Positions 50,816-59,657 of a DNA stretch of 64,000 nt are shown here, one piece after another. A program made the translations under genes and the position numbers. The notes below the pieces were generated by a model. It ran no database searches. It was not told where the DNA came from and saw only the letters and a program-made list of their open reading frames with translations. Source of the DNA: Actinoplanes sp. L3-i22 (GTDB taxonomy: Bacteria; Actinomycetota; Actinomycetes; Mycobacteriales; Micromonosporaceae). Location: contig NZ_AP024745.1 of assembly GCF_019704555.1 (NCBI RefSeq), forward strand, positions 351,001 through 415,000, given 5' to 3'. Within the stretch, counting starts at the first letter, position 1. Each line of letters opens with the position of its first letter.

Positions 50816-52306
50816 CTACGGCTGGGTCTGGACCTGGGTCTGGGGGTCGGGGTGCGGCTGGGGGTGGACCGGGGGTGAGGCCGGGTCGCAGAAGGAGCGG
50901 TTGGGGGTGGGCTTCGGCGGCAGGCGGGTGGGGATCACGGCGAAGGCGGTCAGAGCGCCGGCCCCCATCAGGGCGGCGCAGATCAGCATGGCGTGCTGGT
51001 AGACCGGGTGGAGCTGGGTGGACTCGGTGAGGGAGCCCGAGCCCAGGCCGGCGGCCAGCGGCAGGACCGCGACCGAGAGCAGGCCGGCCGCCCGGGCCAC
51101 CGCGTTGTTGACCCCCGAGGCGATGCCGGCGTGCGCGTCGTCCAGAGCACCGAGCGCGGTGGCGGTGAGCGGGGCGACCAGCAGCGCCAGCCCGAGGCCG
51201 AAGAGGATGACCGCGGGCAGGACCCGGGTCAGGTAGGGCGCGTGCGGCCCGATCGTCGACATCAGCACCAGGGCGGCGCCGCAGAGCAGCGGGCCGACGG
51301 TCATCGGGATGCGTGGCCCGATCCGCTGGCCGAGGGCGCCGCCGCGGGCCGAGAGCAGCAGCATGATCACCGTCACCGGGAGCATGGCCAGGCCCGCGGT
51401 GATCGCCGAATAGCCCGCCACCACCTGCAGGTTGACCACGACCAGGAAGAACACGCCACCGTTCGCCGCGTAGACCAGGAAGGTCACCAGGTTGGCGCCG
51501 GTGAAGGAGCGGTGCCGGAAGATCTCCGGCGGCACCATCGGGTGCGGCGAGCGCATCTCGGCGAGGACGAACGCGGTCATCCCCAGCACGCCGATGAGCA
51601 GCGGGATCAGCACGACCGGCGAGCCCGCGCCGTGCGCCGGCCAGGCGGTGAACCCGTAGGTCAGGCCGCCCAGCCCGGCCGCCCCGAAGAGCAGCCCGGC
51701 CAGGTCGAAGCTGCGGGCGGCGCCCGGGTCGCGGGACTCCGGCACGTGGCGGGCGGCCACCCAGAGGACCAGCGCCGCGACCGGCACGTTGATCAGGAAC
51801 AGGAACCGCCAGCTGCCGATCTCCAGCAGCCAGCCGCCGAGGAACGGCCCGAGCGCCCCACCGACGCCGCCGAGCCCGGACCAGGCGCCGATCGCCTTGG
51901 CCCGATCGTCCGGCACGAAGGAGGCCTCCAGGATGGCGAGCGCGCCCGGGGTGAGCAGCGCGCCGCCGATGCCCTGCAGCACCCGGGCGGCGATCAGCAG
52001 CTCGATGTTCGGGGCGAGGCCGCAGAGCAGCGAGGCCAGCGCGAACCAGGTGACGCCGGCCATGAAGACCCGCTTGCGGCCGAGCCGGTCGCCGAGCGAG
52101 CCGCCGACCAGGATCAGGGCGGCGAGGGAGAGCGCGTAGCCGTTGATCGTCCACTGCAGGCCCGCCGCGGAGGCGCCCAGGTTCCGCCCCAGCTCGGGGA
52201 GGGCCAGGTTGACCACCGTGGCGTCGACGAACGCCAGGCTGGAGCCGAGCACGGTGGCCAGCAACACCAGACGTCCGGCGTTGGTGCCGTACCGAACCGG
52301 ATTCAT
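50816..52306 (-). CDS. MFS drug exporter, DHA2 (EmrB/QacA) family
   Basis: 496 residues, about 14 hydrophobic segments. TVVNLALPELGRNLGASAAGLQWTINGYALSLAALILVGGSLGDRLGRKRVF and ARVLQGIGGALLTPGALAIL are characteristic. A Pro/Gln-rich C-terminal tail of about 25 residues (PPVHPQPHPDPQTQVQTQP) is unusual. No regulator gene is adjacent; the stand-alone response regulator on the same strand upstream is a candidate. Confidence 0.9.
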   Translation of the reverse strand: MNPVRYGTNAGRLVLLATVLGSSLAFVDATVVNLALPELGRNLGASAAGLQWTINGYALSLAALILVGGSLGDRLGRKRVFMAGVTWFALASLLCGLAPNIELLIAARVLQGIGGALLTPGALAILEASFVPDDRAKAIGAWSGLGGVGGALGPFLGGWLLEIGSWRFLFLINVPVAALVLWVAARHVPESRDPGAARSFDLAGLLFGAAGLGGLTYGFTAWPAHGAGSPVVLIPLLIGVLGMTAFVLAEMRSPHPMVPPEIFRHRSFTGANLVTFLVYAANGGVFFLVVVNLQVVAGYSAITAGLAMLPVTVIMLLLSARGGALGQRIGPRIPMTVGPLLCGAALVLMSTIGPHAPYLTRVLPAVILFGLGLALLVAPLTATALGALDDAHAGIASGVNNAVARAAGLLSVAVLPLAAGLGSGSLTESTQLHPVYQHAMLICAALMGAGALTAFAVIPTRLPPKPTPNRSFCDPASPPVHPQPHPDPQTQVQTQP

Positions 52307-52343
52307 GCGCCGACCCTACGCCGCGTCCGGTGTCAGCCAGGTG

Positions 52344-52829
52344 TCAAGCCGAGTGTCGTATCTGGATCTCTTCGTAACGAGTGGGCGGTGCCGTCGGGCG
52401 TACGTGCCGGGCGGCGGCCAGTGCGGCCCGGGCCGCGGCCGACGAGCGGATCATCCCGGTGCCCGGGCGGCGCAGCAGGTCGCCGAGTCGGGCCACCAAC
52501 TCGTCGCGGGCGAACGGCTTGCAGAGGTAGTCGTCGGCCCCGGCGTGCAGGGCGTCGGTGACCCGTTCGTGGTGCACGTCCGCGCTGACCACCATGATCG
52601 GTAAGGACTCCAGGGCCGGATCGTCGCGTATTCGGCGACACAGCTCGATGCCGGACGGACCGGGCATCCGCACGTCGATCAGGGCCGCGTCGACGCCGCC
52701 GCGGGCCAGCACCTGGAGCGCGCTGTCGGCGTCGTCGGCGGTGACGACCTGGTAGCCGAAGCGGCGCAGGGCGAGCGAGAGCAGATCCCGGTGGTCGGCC
52801 TCGTCGTCGGCGATCAGAACGGTGAACAC
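52344..52829 (-). CDS. Single-domain response regulator
   Basis: 161 residues. Receiver domain 1-120 with acidic pair Asp8/Asp9 region (LIADDEADH), phospho-acceptor Asp52 in LIDVRMPG, and Lys in LCKPFARDEL. The remaining 40 residues are Ala/Arg-rich and contain no DNA-binding domain. GTG at 52829 has GGAGG five bases ahead. It probably acts by protein contact; no histidine kinase is adjacent. Confidence 0.9.
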   Translation of the reverse strand: MFTVLIADDEADHRDLLSLALRRFGYQVVTADDADSALQVLARGGVDAALIDVRMPGPSGIELCRRIRDDPALESLPIMVVSADVHHERVTDALHAGADDYLCKPFARDELVARLGDLLRRPGTGMIRSSAAARAALAAARHVRPTAPPTRYEEIQIRHSA

Positions 52830-52948
52830 GCGGGCCTCCAGAGTGCGGGCAGCGACGGGCCTACTCCTGTTCGGCAACTGGGTGGAGCCGCTGAGCCGTT
52901 GCGGGTTTGAATCAGCGGACCGGATCGGCGTATCGAGCAGGAGGACAA

Positions 52949-53452
52949 ATGATCAGAACGGCGCGTGCGGACGACATTCCCGAGATGCAGCGCATCGAGG
53001 TCGAAGCGGGCCGGATGTTCCTGACACTGGACATGGGGCTGGTCGCGGGGGACGAGCCGTTGAGCACCGCCGAGCTGCTCGACTATCAGCGGGACGGGCG
53101 GGCCTGGGTGGTCGCGGACGCGGCGGATCGGCCCATCGCGTACGCAATCGCGCTTTTTGCCGACCGCGTGGCGCACCTTGAGCAGGTTTCCGTGCACCCC
53201 GCCTGCGCCGGCCGAAGGCTCGGCGCGGATCTGGTCGAGCGCGTCGCCGGATGGGCCCGGGAGCAGGGCTCACCGGCGCTGACCCTGACCACGTTCGCCG
53301 ACGTCCCGTGGAACGCGCCGTACTACGAGCGCCTCGGCTTCCGGCGGCTGGCCGACGACGAGATCACCCCGGAGCTGCGCGCGATCCGTGCCGAGGAGGC
53401 CGCCCACGGCCTGGACCGATGGCCCCGTCTCGCCATGCGTCGCGAGCTCTGA
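52949..53452 (+). CDS. GNAT-family N-acetyltransferase
   Basis: 167 residues. The acetyl-CoA binding segment VSVHPACAGRRLGADLVERVAGWAREQG and the C-terminal NAPYYERLGFRRL are typical of GNAT enzymes. AGGAGG lies five bases before the ATG. The substrate is unknown. Confidence 0.9.
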   Translation: MIRTARADDIPEMQRIEVEAGRMFLTLDMGLVAGDEPLSTAELLDYQRDGRAWVVADAADRPIAYAIALFADRVAHLEQVSVHPACAGRRLGADLVERVAGWAREQGSPALTLTTFADVPWNAPYYERLGFRRLADDEITPELRAIRAEEAAHGLDRWPRLAMRREL

Positions 53453-53459
53453 CAGGCCA

Positions 53460-53465
53460 TAGGGT
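53460..53465 (+). promoter_or_regulatory. Candidate -10 box TAGGGT
   Basis: TAGGGT ends six bases before the ATG at 53472, compatible with a leaderless transcript, though GAGGGA could also act as a poor ribosome-binding site. Confidence 0.35.
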
Positions 53466-53471
53466 GAGGGA

Positions 53472-54506
53472 ATGCGCGCTGCCGTCTACACCGAGTCCGG
53501 TTCCGCCTCCGAGGTCCTCAAGATTGTCGACCATGAGTTGCCGCTGACCGCCGCGGACGAGGTGCGGGTCCGGATCGTGCTGTCGGCGGTGAACCCGACC
53601 GACACCGGCACCCGAGCCGGGCGCGGCGTGCCGGACGGGGTGGCGCCCCCGCGGGTGCCGAACCAGGACGGCGCCGGCGTGGTCGACTCGCTCGGCGAGG
53701 GCGTCGGCGACCTGGAGCCGGGGGACCGGGTCTGGGTCTGGGACGCCGGCTTCGGCCGGGCGAACGGCACCGCCCAGGAGTACGTGGTGCTGCCCCGCCG
53801 CCAGGTCGTCCGGATGAACGACGACGTCCCGTTCGAGGTCGGCGCGGCGCTGGGCATCCCGGCGCTGACCGCGCACCGCTGCCTGACCGTGGCCAGCGAC
53901 GGCCCGGCCCGGTTGGGGCCGGGCGCCCTGGAGGGGCGGACGGTGCTGGTCGCGGGCGGCGCGGGCGCGGTCGGCAACGCCGCGATCCAGCTCGCCAAGT
54001 GGGCCGGCGCGACCGTGCTGACCACGGTGAGCGGCAAGGACAAGGGCGTGCTGGCGAGCGCGGCCGGCGCCGACCTGGTGATTGACTATCGCGAGGAGGA
54101 CGTGGCCGCCCGGATCCGGGAGTTCAGCGAGACCGGGCCGAACGTGATCGTCGAGGTCAACACCGACAACCTGGAGCTCGACCTGGACGTGATCGCGCCG
54201 GGCGGCAACATCGCGATCTACGTCGGCGGCAAGTTCAGCGTGCCGAGCTTCCAGGCGATGCTGAAGAACGCCAGCCTGGACTTCGTGCTGACCTACACCA
54301 CCACGCCGGCGGAGAAGGACGACGCGGTGGCCGCGGTCGCCGACGCGGCGAACTCGGGCGCGTTCCGGGTCGGCGCCGAGCACGGCCTGCCGATCCTCCG
54401 CTTCCCGCTGGACGGGGACGGGGTGGCGCGGGCACACGAAGCCGTCGAGAATCACGCGGTCGGCAAGGTCGTGATCGAGGTGACCAGCCCGGGTTGGTCG
54501 GGTTAA
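53472..54506 (+). CDS. Zinc-independent quinone oxidoreductase (MDR superfamily)
   Basis: 344 residues. MRAAVYTESGSASEVLKI start, substrate domain, and the NADPH-binding Rossmann motif VLVAGGAGAVGNAAIQLAKWAGATVLTTVSG. No catalytic zinc Cys/His set is present, matching the quinone reductase branch. Its stop codon overlaps the palindrome used as candidate regulator site of the downstream histidine kinase gene. Confidence 0.9.
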   Translation: MRAAVYTESGSASEVLKIVDHELPLTAADEVRVRIVLSAVNPTDTGTRAGRGVPDGVAPPRVPNQDGAGVVDSLGEGVGDLEPGDRVWVWDAGFGRANGTAQEYVVLPRRQVVRMNDDVPFEVGAALGIPALTAHRCLTVASDGPARLGPGALEGRTVLVAGGAGAVGNAAIQLAKWAGATVLTTVSGKDKGVLASAAGADLVIDYREEDVAARIREFSETGPNVIVEVNTDNLELDLDVIAPGGNIAIYVGGKFSVPSFQAMLKNASLDFVLTYTTTPAEKDDAVAAVADAANSGAFRVGAEHGLPILRFPLDGDGVARAHEAVENHAVGKVVIEVTSPGWSG

Positions 54507-54512
54507 CCCTAC
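54499..54512 (+). promoter_or_regulatory. Near-palindrome CGGGTTAACCCTAC upstream of the kinase gene
   Basis: Contains the perfect palindrome GGGTTAACCC. A related 14-mer, GTAGGGTTATCCCC, lies before the MMPL gene at 56533-56546 in the opposite orientation. Both are about 60 nt before their start codon and about 53 nt before a TAGCGT -10 box. It is a candidate binding site for the NarL-type regulator encoded between them. Confidence 0.55.
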
Positions 54513-54558
54513 TGCCGGCCGGGCGGTCCGCAGGATCGGAACGGCGGGCTCCGATGCC

Positions 54559-54564
54559 TAGCGT
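54559..54564 (+). promoter_or_regulatory. Candidate -10 box TAGCGT of the kinase gene
   Basis: Seven bases before the ATG at 54572. The MMPL gene has the same hexamer at 56594-56599, eight bases before its ATG. Confidence 0.4.
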
Positions 54565-54571
54565 GGAGGAC

Positions 54572-55879
54572 ATGACAATCTCGTACGCCGATGCTCCGGC
54601 CACCACCCCCGCCCCGGCCCGGCGATACCTGCGTCAGCTGGGCGTCGACACGCAGTATGTGCTGCTCGGCTTCCCGATCGGGCTGATCACGCTGGTGCTC
54701 TGCATCGCCGGGTTCGCGATCGGGGTCAGCACCGCGATCATCTGGATCGGCCTGCCGCTGCTGGCCGGCGCGCTCGCGATGTCCCGCGGGTTCGCGCATC
54801 TGGAACGGCTGCGGATCGGGCCGGTGCTGCGCCGGCGGATCCCACATCCGCACTATCGCTCGTCCCGGGCGAAGAGCTGGGTCGGCCGGATGTTCAGCCC
54901 ACTCGCCGACGGTCAGTCCTGGTTGGACCTGGTGCACGGGATCTTCCGGTTCATCCCGAGCACGATCGCGTTCTGCTTCGTCTTCACCTGGTGGACCGGG
55001 GTGCTGAGCGGCCTCACGTACGCGCTGTGGGACTGGGCGCTCCCGCACACGCCGGACAACCAGGAGCTGCCCGAGCTGCTCGGCTTCCAGGACACCGCCC
55101 TCGTCCGGATCACCTTCTACCTGCTGATGGGCCTGTTCTTCGCGATCACGCTGATCCCGGTGGTGCGCGGCTCGGCGCTGCTCGAGGCGCAGTTCGCCCG
55201 AGGCCTGCTCAGCGGGGTCGACGAGCTGCGCCAGCAGGTGGCCGACGCGAACGCCGCCCGGGACACCGCGCTGGGCCAGAAGGCGGCCGCCGTCTCGGCC
55301 GAGGCCACCGCGCTGCGCAGGCTGGAGCGGGACATCCACGACGGCCCGCAGCAGCGGCTGGTCCGGCTCGCCATGGACCTGGGCCGTGCCGAGCAGCAGT
55401 TCGCCTCCGACCCGGAGGCGGCCCGGGCGACCGTCGCCGAGGCGCTCAGCCAGACCCGGGAGACGCTCGACGAGCTGCGCGCCCTGTCCCGCGGGATCGC
55501 CCCGCCGATCCTGGTGGACCGGGGCCTGCAGGCGGCGCTGACCGCGCTGGCCGGCCGCTGCACCGTCCCGGTCGACCTGGACGCCCCGTTCTTCGAGCGG
55601 ATGGACCCGTCGGTCGAGTCGACGGCGTACTTCGTGGTCGCCGAGGCCCTGACCAACGTCGCCAAGCACAGCCACGCCAGCGAGGTGCAGGTCAGCGTCC
55701 AGCGGATCGCCACCGGCCTGCTGGTGACCGTCTCGGACGACGGGGTGGGCGGCGCGAGTCTGGCCAAGGGGCACGGCCTGGCCGGCCTGGACGACCGGGT
55801 CACGGCGGCCGGCGGGGTGCTGGCCGTGGACAGCGCCGAGGGAGAGGGAACCCGGCTGACGGCGGCGCTGCCACTCTGA
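54572..55879 (+). CDS. Sensor histidine kinase (PF13796-type sensor, HisKA_3)
   Basis: 435 residues. Residues about 15-215 form a membrane sensor with four hydrophobic helices (LGVDTQYVLLGFPIGLITLVLCIAGFAIGVS is the typical start). The dimerisation box LERDIHDGPQQRLVRLAMDLG has His256; the ATPase domain has VVAEALTNVAKHSHA (N box), SDDGVGGA and GHGLAGLDDRV. It phosphorylates the response regulator downstream. The ATG at 54572 is preferred over one at 54554. Confidence 0.9.
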   Translation: MTISYADAPATTPAPARRYLRQLGVDTQYVLLGFPIGLITLVLCIAGFAIGVSTAIIWIGLPLLAGALAMSRGFAHLERLRIGPVLRRRIPHPHYRSSRAKSWVGRMFSPLADGQSWLDLVHGIFRFIPSTIAFCFVFTWWTGVLSGLTYALWDWALPHTPDNQELPELLGFQDTALVRITFYLLMGLFFAITLIPVVRGSALLEAQFARGLLSGVDELRQQVADANAARDTALGQKAAAVSAEATALRRLERDIHDGPQQRLVRLAMDLGRAEQQFASDPEAARATVAEALSQTRETLDELRALSRGIAPPILVDRGLQAALTALAGRCTVPVDLDAPFFERMDPSVESTAYFVVAEALTNVAKHSHASEVQVSVQRIATGLLVTVSDDGVGGASLAKGHGLAGLDDRVTAAGGVLAVDSAEGEGTRLTAALPL

Positions 55880-55887
55880 CAGAGTGG
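55871..55887. other. Palindrome CCACTCTG-A-CAGAGTGG between kinase and regulator genes
   Basis: Perfect 8-bp arms covering the stop codon of the kinase gene, five bases before the regulator ATG at 55892. As RNA it would put a hairpin just before the regulator start and could tune its translation. Confidence 0.5.
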
Positions 55888-55891
55888 CCGC

Positions 55892-56536
55892 ATGCGAGTG
55901 GTAATCGCCGATGACGCGGTCCTGTTGCGCGAGGGACTGATCCGGCTTGTCGAGGAGAACGGCCACACCGTGGTGGCGGCCGTCGGCGACGGGCCATCCC
56001 TGGTCGAGGCGGTCGTCGAGCATCGTCCGGACGTCTCGATCGTGGACGTCCGGATGCCGCCGTCGCACACCGACGAGGGCCTGCGGGCGGCGGTGGAGGC
56101 GCGCAGCCGGGTCCCGGGCACGCCGATCCTGGTGCTCTCGCAGTACGTCGAGGTCTCGTACGCCGATGACCTGCTGGCCGATCGCCGAGGGGCGGTCGGC
56201 TATCTGCTCAAGGACCGGGTGTCGCTGGTCGCCGACTTCCTGGACGGCCTGCGCCGGGTCGCCGACGGCGGGACCGTGCTCGACCCCGAGGTGGTCGGCC
56301 AGTTGCTGGTCCGGCGCCGGCGGGACGATCCGCTGCGCAGCCTGACCCCGCGCGAGCGCGAGGTGCTGGGCCTGATGGCGGAGGGCATGTCGAACACCGC
56401 GGTGGCCCGCAAGATGGTGGTCACCGAGGGCGCGGTGGAGAAGCACGTGCGCAACATCTTCACCAAGCTCGACCTCCACCAGGACGAGGAGCAGCACCGA
56501 CGCGTCCTGGCGGTGCTGGCCTACCTACAGACGTAG
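55892..56536 (+). CDS. NarL/LuxR-family response regulator
   Basis: 214 residues. Receiver with IADDAVLLREGL and phospho-acceptor Asp52 (SIVDVRMPP), then the LuxR helix-turn-helix LTPREREVLGLMAEGMSNTAVARKMVVTEGAVEKHVRNIFTKLDL. Pairs with the kinase upstream; a shared motif suggests it controls the kinase gene and the MMPL gene. Its stop codon is part of the second motif. Confidence 0.9.
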   Translation: MRVVIADDAVLLREGLIRLVEENGHTVVAAVGDGPSLVEAVVEHRPDVSIVDVRMPPSHTDEGLRAAVEARSRVPGTPILVLSQYVEVSYADDLLADRRGAVGYLLKDRVSLVADFLDGLRRVADGGTVLDPEVVGQLLVRRRRDDPLRSLTPREREVLGLMAEGMSNTAVARKMVVTEGAVEKHVRNIFTKLDLHQDEEQHRRVLAVLAYLQT

Positions 56537-56546
56537 GGTTATCCCC
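56533..56546 (+). promoter_or_regulatory. GTAGGGTTATCCCC motif upstream of the MMPL gene
   Basis: The reverse complement is GGGGATAACCCTAC; it shares TAACCCTAC and the GGG arm with CGGGTTAACCCTAC at 54499. Position relative to the start codon and to TAGCGT (56594-56599) is nearly identical in both promoters. Confidence 0.55.
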
Positions 56547-56607
56547 ACCCCGGTTCGGGGGCTCGCCGGATTCATGATGATCTCCGTGATCCATAGCGTT
56601 CTCAGGC

Positions 56608-58803
56608 ATGGAACACAGGGGGAAAGTCAAGGGAATCGCGCCTCGCGTCGCGATCTGGAGCGCCCGGCACCGGGTGCTCGCGATCCTGGGGTGGATCGCT
56701 TTCGTGGCCGCCGCCACCGTCCTCAGCGGCATGGTGGGCACCCTCGCGGCGTCCAACGCCGACCAGGGCAACGGTGACTCCGGCCGGGCCGAGAAGATCG
56801 TCGAGGGGGCGGGCTTCCCGAAGCAGCCGGCCGGCGAGATGGTGCTGATCCAGAACCGGGCCGGCACCGACCGGGTCGCCGCCGGCACCGAGATCACCCG
56901 GACGCTGTCGGCGCTGAGCGACGTCACCGACGTGCAGAAGCCGATCCAGTCACCGGACGGGCGCTCCACGCTGATCACGTTCAGCGTCAAGGGTGACGCG
57001 GAGACCGCGAAGGACCGGGTCGGCCCGGCGCTGGACGCGGTGGCGAAGGTGCAGGCCGCGCATCCGGACCTGCTCATCGCCGAGGGCGGCGACGCCAGTG
57101 GCGACAAGCTGATCGGCGACGAGCTGGACGCCGGCCTCGCCCGGCTGTCGATGCTCTCCATCCCGGTCACGCTCGGCATCCTGCTGGTGGCGTTCGGCGC
57201 GGTGGTGGCCGCGCTGCTCCCGGTCGGCCTGGCGGTGACCGCGGTGATCGCGGCGATCGGGCTGATGGCCGGGTTCAGCCGGCTGGCTCCGACGGTCGAC
57301 GCGACCTCGCACGTGATGCTGCTGGTCGGGCTCGCGGTCGGGGTCGACTACTGCCTGTTCTACATCCGCCGGGAGCGGGACGAGCGCCGCAACGGGGCTG
57401 ATCCGCACCGGGCCCTGATGATCGCCGCGCAGACCTCGGGCCGGTCGATCTGGGTCTCCGGCCTCACCGTGATCGTGGCGATGGCCGGCATGTTCCTGAC
57501 CCACGACACCACGTTCGTCAGCTTCGGCCTGGGCACCATCCTGGTGGTCACCACCGCGGTGCTGGGCTCGCTGACCGTGCTGCCGGCCCTGCTGTCGGCG
57601 CTCGGCGACCGGGTCGACGCGATCAAGATCCCGGGGCTCTACCGGCGCCGCAGCGACGGCCGGTTCTGGCCCGCGCTGCTCAAGGTGGTCCTGGCCAAGC
57701 CGCTGATCTCGGCGCTGGTCGCGGTGGCGGCACTGGGCGCGCTGGCGGCGCCGGCGCTGGACCTGAAGACCAAGGCGGAGAGCATCCAGGACCTGCCGCC
57801 GGACGCCCCGATCGTGCAGGCGCTGAAGGCGATCAACGAGGCGTTCCCGAGCAAGACCACGCCGGCCCGGGTGGTCGTCGAGAGCTCCTCGGTCAAGGGT
57901 GACGGGTTCCAGCAGGCGCTCACCAAGTTCCGCGCCGAGGCGAAGGCGAGCGGCCAGCTCGTCGAGCCGATCGACATCGAGATCAACCCCGCCGGGACGG
58001 TCGCGGTGGTCTCCGTGGGCCTGGTGGGCAAGGGCGACGACAGTACGGCGACGGCCGCCCTGGACACCCTGCGCGGCCGGATCGTGCCGGCCACGTTCGG
58101 CGCGCTGCCCGGCGCGACCGCGCTGGTCTCCGGCGACACCGCGGCGAACGCCGACTTCAACAAACAGCTCGACGACAGCCTGCCCTGGGTGTTCGGCTTC
58201 GTGCTCGGGCTGGCGTTCCTGCTCCTGCTGGTGTCGTTCCGGTCGGTCGTGGTCGCGATCACCGGCGTGGTGCTCAACCTGCTCTCCGTCGCCGCCGCCT
58301 ACGGCATGCTGGTCTACGTCTTCCAGTACGGGCACTTCGAGAAGCAGCTCGACTTCGTCTCCAGCGGTGGGATCACCAACTGGATGCCGCTGTTCCTCTT
58401 CGTGATCCTGTTCGGTCTCTCGATGGACTACCACGTCTTCGTGCTCAGCCGGATCCGCGAGGGTCACGACCGGGGCCTGAGCACGCGGGACGCGGTCCGC
58501 GAGGGCGTCGGCCGGACGGCCGGCGTGATCACCAGCGCGGCCGTGGTGATGGTGGCGGTGTTCGGCCTGTTCGCGACGCTCCCGCTGAACTCGACCAAGC
58601 AGCTCGGCGTCGGGCTGGCGGCGGCGGTGCTGCTGGACGCGACGATCGTCCGGGCGGTGCTGCTCCCGGCCGTGATGGCGATGCTCGGTAAGGCGAACTG
58701 GTGGCTGCCCCGGTGGCTGGGCTGGCTGCCGGAGATCGCCCACGACGTGGAGCCGGAGGTCGAGCCGGTGGTCATGCGGCGTCCGCTGACTCCGGTCGGC
58801 TGA
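56608..58803 (+). CDS. MMPL-family transporter
   Basis: 731 residues with the RND/MMPL duplication: helix, large extracytoplasmic domain, five helices, repeated twice. VDYCLFYIRRERDERRNG and SMDYHVFVLSRIREGHDRG are the two characteristic intracellular motifs with the helix 4/10 Asp. It exports lipids, antibiotics or other hydrophobic compounds using the proton gradient. The ATG at 56608 lacks a good Shine-Dalgarno; TAGCGT eight bases ahead suggests a leaderless start. Probably controlled by the adjacent two-component system. Confidence 0.9.
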   Translation: MEHRGKVKGIAPRVAIWSARHRVLAILGWIAFVAAATVLSGMVGTLAASNADQGNGDSGRAEKIVEGAGFPKQPAGEMVLIQNRAGTDRVAAGTEITRTLSALSDVTDVQKPIQSPDGRSTLITFSVKGDAETAKDRVGPALDAVAKVQAAHPDLLIAEGGDASGDKLIGDELDAGLARLSMLSIPVTLGILLVAFGAVVAALLPVGLAVTAVIAAIGLMAGFSRLAPTVDATSHVMLLVGLAVGVDYCLFYIRRERDERRNGADPHRALMIAAQTSGRSIWVSGLTVIVAMAGMFLTHDTTFVSFGLGTILVVTTAVLGSLTVLPALLSALGDRVDAIKIPGLYRRRSDGRFWPALLKVVLAKPLISALVAVAALGALAAPALDLKTKAESIQDLPPDAPIVQALKAINEAFPSKTTPARVVVESSSVKGDGFQQALTKFRAEAKASGQLVEPIDIEINPAGTVAVVSVGLVGKGDDSTATAALDTLRGRIVPATFGALPGATALVSGDTAANADFNKQLDDSLPWVFGFVLGLAFLLLLVSFRSVVVAITGVVLNLLSVAAAYGMLVYVFQYGHFEKQLDFVSSGGITNWMPLFLFVILFGLSMDYHVFVLSRIREGHDRGLSTRDAVREGVGRTAGVITSAAVVMVAVFGLFATLPLNSTKQLGVGLAAAVLLDATIVRAVLLPAVMAMLGKANWWLPRWLGWLPEIAHDVEPEVEPVVMRRPLTPVG

Positions 58804-58814
58804 GGTCCGCGGTT

Positions 58815-58843
58815 CGGTCCGGGCGCGCTTCGCGTCCGGGCCG
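58815..58843 (+). terminator. Hairpin terminator after MMPL gene
   Basis: CGGTCCGGGCGCG and CGCGTCCGGGCCG form a 13-bp stem with two G·T pairs and a CTT loop, 11 bases after the stop codon. Confidence 0.75.
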
Positions 58844-59249
58844 CGGCATTTGGGGTACGGGATGGGTCGGTGGTTCGCGTGTGGGGTGCGGCTTTCGGGG
58901 TACGTGATGGGGCCGGTCTCGGGGCGGTTTGCGTGCCGGCGGTGGCCCCTGGAGTGCGTGGCGGGGGCGGTTCCGGGGTGGTTTGCGGTTGGGTTGCGGG
59001 GATTTCGGCGTACCGAAATCGGTCTTTGATCTTGGGGTTGTTCGCGCTGAGTCATGGGGTCCGGTTTCCGCCGCGCAAGATCGTCGCCTACAGTGGACTC
59101 TGAAAACGCCGAGGCACAGGTCAACGGGCATTTACATCGCCTGTTTCAGGTCGTTTCATGCGATCGGTGGATCTGTCCCGAGCGCCCGGAACCGGCCGGG
59201 GAGGACGCCGCCACGTCCCCCCGGCCGCCCGCGCGATAACGTCTCGGAA
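58844..59249. other. Intergenic stretch of about 400 bp upstream of the fluoride-channel genes
   Basis: A G/T-rich section with loose GGGGTGCG/GGGGTACG repeats runs to about 59000. A perfect hairpin GATTTCGG-CGTA-CCGAAATC lies at 59001-59020. The last 150 bp must hold the crcB promoter; GATAAC at 59235-59240 is a possible -10. I looked for a fluoride riboswitch here and did not find a convincing one. Confidence 0.5.
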
Positions 59250-59657
59250 ATGGATCTCGACGTCGACCGGCGGGCGCTGGCCGCGGTCGCGGGCGGTGGG
59301 GTGCTCGGCGCGCTCGCCCGCTACGCCATCGGAGTTGTCTGGCCGCACACACCGGCCGAGTTCCCGTGGGCCATCTGGTCGATCAACGTCTCCGGGTGTT
59401 TCATGATCGGCGTGCTGTACACGCTGCTCGCCCGGTTCCGGCCGGAGGGTCGGCTGACGCGGCTCTTCCTGGGTACCGGGGTGCTGGGCGGCTACACGAC
59501 GTTCTCGACCGCGGAGGTCGACGTGTTGCGGGCGGTGCCCGGGATCGCGCTGGCCTATCTTTTCGCGACGGTGGTCGGGGCGCTGCTCGCGGTCTGGGCC
59601 GGCAGTTCGCTGGCGTCCCTCGGCGCGGCGGCCTCGCTCGACCCGGTGCGGCGATGA
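59250..59657 (+). CDS. crcB: Fluoride channel subunit FluC/CrcB (first copy)
   Basis: 135 residues, four transmembrane helices. WSINVSGCFMIGVLYTLL (channel Asn) and GTGVLGGYTTFSTAEVD (TTFS fluoride track) mark the family. Dual-topology or paired subunits form a double-barrelled fluoride exporter. The ATG at 59250 starts MDLDVDRRALAAVAGG. A second subunit gene follows. Confidence 0.9.
   Translation: MDLDVDRRALAAVAGGGVLGALARYAIGVVWPHTPAEFPWAIWSINVSGCFMIGVLYTLLARFRPEGRLTRLFLGTGVLGGYTTFSTAEVDVLRAVPGIALAYLFATVVGALLAVWAGSSLASLGAAASLDPVRR

Noticed and set aside
59100..59249. Fluoride riboswitch before crcB
   Set aside because: No convincing match to the conserved pseudoknot motif could be found by eye; a covariance search would settle it.
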